Part shown: piece after piece, positions 5,091 through 6,081 of the stretch
Layout of the letters: every line of letters begins with the position of its first letter
Position numbering within the stretch: position 1 is the stretch's first letter
Assembly (NCBI GenBank): GCA_001771235.1
Contig: METF01000038.1
Location: 3,261 to 9,341, forward strand
Direction: 5' to 3'
Origin: Candidatus Zhuqueibacterota bacterium RBG_16_48_16
GTDB taxonomy: Bacteria; Zhuqueibacterota; Zhuqueibacteria; Residuimicrobiales; Sediminimicrobiaceae
DNA: 6,081 bases
The notes under the pieces: model-generated
Database searches by the model: none
Told to the model about the DNA's origin: nothing
What the model saw: only the letters and a program-made list of their open reading frames with translations
Translations under genes and position numbers: made by a program

Positions 5091-5765
5091 ATGATTAAAC
5101 TCGTGGATATCGAAAAGTATTACAGCAACAAATTCATCAAAACTTTTGTGCTGAGAAACATCAACCTGGAAATTGATGAGGGCGAATTCCTTACGATTAT
5201 GGGACCTTCCGGCGCGGGGAAATCCACCCTGTTGCACATCATCGGCATGCTGGATGACGCATCCGCAGGGGAATACTATTTTAAAGATGAGCCGGTTCAT
5301 ACGATGAAGGAGAGGGATCGAACGCGACTGCACCAACAGCACATCGGTTTTATCTTTCAGCAATACCATCTCATCGATGAGCTGACGGTGTACGAAAACC
5401 TGGAGACGCCGCTGCTGTACAAAAAGGTCAAAGGATCGGAGCGCAAAAGCCTGGTGGCCGAAATGCTGGATCGCTTTAACATTGTGGCCAAAAAGGATTT
5501 GTTTCCCAACCAGCTTTCCGGCGGTCAGCAGCAACTGGTGGCCATTGCGCGGGCGTTGATCATCCATCCCCGGCTGATCCTTGCGGATGAGCCAACCGGC
5601 AATCTGAATTCCGCCCAGGGATTCGAGATTATGGAACAGTTGAAAAAATTGAATGAGGAAGAAGGGACGACGATCATTCAGGTGACCCATGATGAAAAGA
5701 AGGCCGAGTACGGCCACCGCATCATTCACCTGCTGGACGGCTGGATGCAGAAAGAGGCGGCCTGA
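5091..5765 (+). CDS. ABC transporter ATP-binding protein, MacB/LolD type (ATPase 2)
   Basis: This 224-residue paralogue of the preceding ATPase has Walker A GPSGAGKST (38-46), Q-loop Q90, signature LSGGQQQ (142-148), Walker B LILADEPT (162-169) with E167, and switch H200 in QVTHD. Two positions differ from the family norm. The arginine usually following LSGGQQQ is leucine (L149), and the D-loop aspartate is asparagine (GNLN, N173). ATPase 1 has the normal residues at both. I chose ATG 5091 because GGAG (5081-5084) lies six bases upstream and the product then aligns with ATPase 1 from its first residues. An in-frame GTG at 5064 would add nine residues but has no ribosome binding site as well placed. 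The protein should still bind ATP and could act as a homodimer or pair with ATPase 1. Confidence 0.9.
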   Translation: MIKLVDIEKYYSNKFIKTFVLRNINLEIDEGEFLTIMGPSGAGKSTLLHIIGMLDDASAGEYYFKDEPVHTMKERDRTRLHQQHIGFIFQQYHLIDELTVYENLETPLLYKKVKGSERKSLVAEMLDRFNIVAKKDLFPNQLSGGQQQLVAIARALIIHPRLILADEPTGNLNSAQGFEIMEQLKKLNEEEGTTIIQVTHDEKKAEYGHRIIHLLDGWMQKEAA

Positions 5766-5779
5766 GCGGGATTGCCGCT
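5765..5779 (+). terminator. Weak hairpin just after ATPase 2, possible attenuator
   Basis: AGCGG (5765-5769) and CCGCT (5775-5779) can form a 5-bp stem with a 5-nt loop, starting at the last base of the stop codon. The nearest T-rich stretch (5787-5802) is eight or more bases further on, so this is a poor intrinsic terminator. It could reduce read-through into the downstream gene or stabilise the upstream mRNA. Confidence 0.25.
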
Positions 5780-6066
5780 TGAAACCTTATTTTTGTCTTT
5801 TTAACCTTAGTATAAAAATAGTCACCTCCACATTTTAACCTTATTACCTCAAACGATTTTGGGCAAAACTATTAAAGTCTTATTTGAGTATTGTCTTGAA
5901 TGGTAGCTTATCATGATTGAAATTCAGCGGCTGGTCTCATCTAAGTAGTCCATTTCAGAATTAGTTGTCGGGTTATGTAAAAAGCAAGACAGTTCGTAGT
6001 CCAGCCTTTAGGCTGAAATTATCAAGCTAAAGCTTGAACTACAAACAAAAACCAAAAGGTAGAAAG
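5766..6066. other. 301-bp AT-rich gap between ATPase 2 and the next gene
   Basis: No open frame of interest is present. The sequence turns abruptly AT-rich after ATPase 2. It contains a weak hairpin, three copies of AACCTTA (5783, 5803 and 5837), two copies of GTAGTCCA (5945-5952 and 5996-6003) and a REP-like double hairpin (5996-6042). A gap of this size is unusual between an ABC ATPase and its permease, and it may hold a promoter I could not identify or a past repeat insertion. Confidence 0.7.
5996..6042. repeat. REP-like element: outer stem enclosing two small hairpins
   Basis: GTAGT (5996-6000) pairs with ACTAC (6038-6042). Inside are two hairpins, CAGCC-TTTA-GGCTG (6002-6015) and CAAGCT-AA-AGCTTG (6023-6036). 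The first 20 bases match the reverse complement of the last 20 at 15 positions, so the element is an inverted duplication of a 20-bp unit. Its layout resembles dispersed REP or miniature palindromic elements. It ends 24 bp before the next start codon. Without a following T-tract a terminator role is not supported. Confidence 0.6.
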
Positions 6067-6081
6067 ATGAATCTCTTTTAT
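6067..6081 (+). CDS. Start of the next gene, possibly an ABC permease (five codons only)
   Basis: An ATG at 6067 is preceded by AAGG (6056-6059) with a 7-nt spacer, and the frame reads MNLFY to the window edge. Five residues cannot identify a protein. The position after two orphan ATPases makes an FtsX/MacB-like permease the best guess from context, and nothing in the sequence itself confirms it. Confidence 0.4.

Noticed and set aside
5028..5729. A 233-codon minus-strand open frame opposite ATPase 2
   Set aside because: It mirrors the GC-skewed codon pattern of the ATPase gene. All ABC motifs are on the plus strand.

Overview
The window looks like chromosomal DNA of an environmental Gram-negative bacterium. 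It encodes an envelope-spanning export system: an inner-membrane periplasmic adaptor, a TolC-type outer-membrane channel and two MacB/LolD-type ABC ATPases. A divergent NtrC-type response regulator lies beside it. The N-terminal style of that regulator, the order adaptor, TolC, separate ATPases, and the heptad and CAGGAT-type intergenic repeats resemble genomes of the Bacteroidetes/Calditrichaeota/KSB1 region of the tree. This placement is an impression, not a demonstrated assignment.

Layout. Positions 1-252 (minus strand) hold the N-terminal 84 codons of a response regulator that runs off the left edge. Positions 253-1010 are a 758-bp divergent intergenic region without a convincing gene. 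It holds two inverted copies of a CAGGAT-rich repeat, a perfect FNR/CRP-like dyad (517-530) with a second partial copy, another clean dyad (637-658), and a good sigma-54 promoter match (959-974) 26 nt upstream of the probable first transcribed gene start. On the plus strand follow the adaptor (1011-2264), TolC (2277-3818), a small four-helix-bundle gene (3912-4271), ABC ATPase 1 (4370-5062) and ABC ATPase 2 (5091-5765). A 301-bp gap (5766-6066) then carries short AACCTTA repeats and a REP-like double hairpin. The first five codons of another gene begin at 6067.

How the parts work together. The ATPases would energise FtsX-like permeases, which are probably encoded just beyond the right edge. 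The adaptor would bridge the permease to the TolC duct for export of an unidentified substrate. The sigma-54 promoter match fits a regulator of the NtrC type encoded next door, so a two-component signal switching on the pump is a reasonable model.

The most interesting object is the four-helix-bundle gene (23S rRNA intervening-sequence protein family, relatives of Avd of diversity-generating retroelements). It interrupts the efflux operon and is bracketed by inverted arrays of a 7-bp repeat that pair over 40 positions with 33 matches. Its stop codon lies inside the right array, its base composition is more AT-rich than its neighbours, and a 7-bp direct repeat lies just outside the arrays, overlapping the tolC stop codon. 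It looks like a small mobile or formerly mobile cassette that carries no transposase. Its transcript could fold into a stem resembling the RNase III-processed stem of ribosomal intervening sequences.
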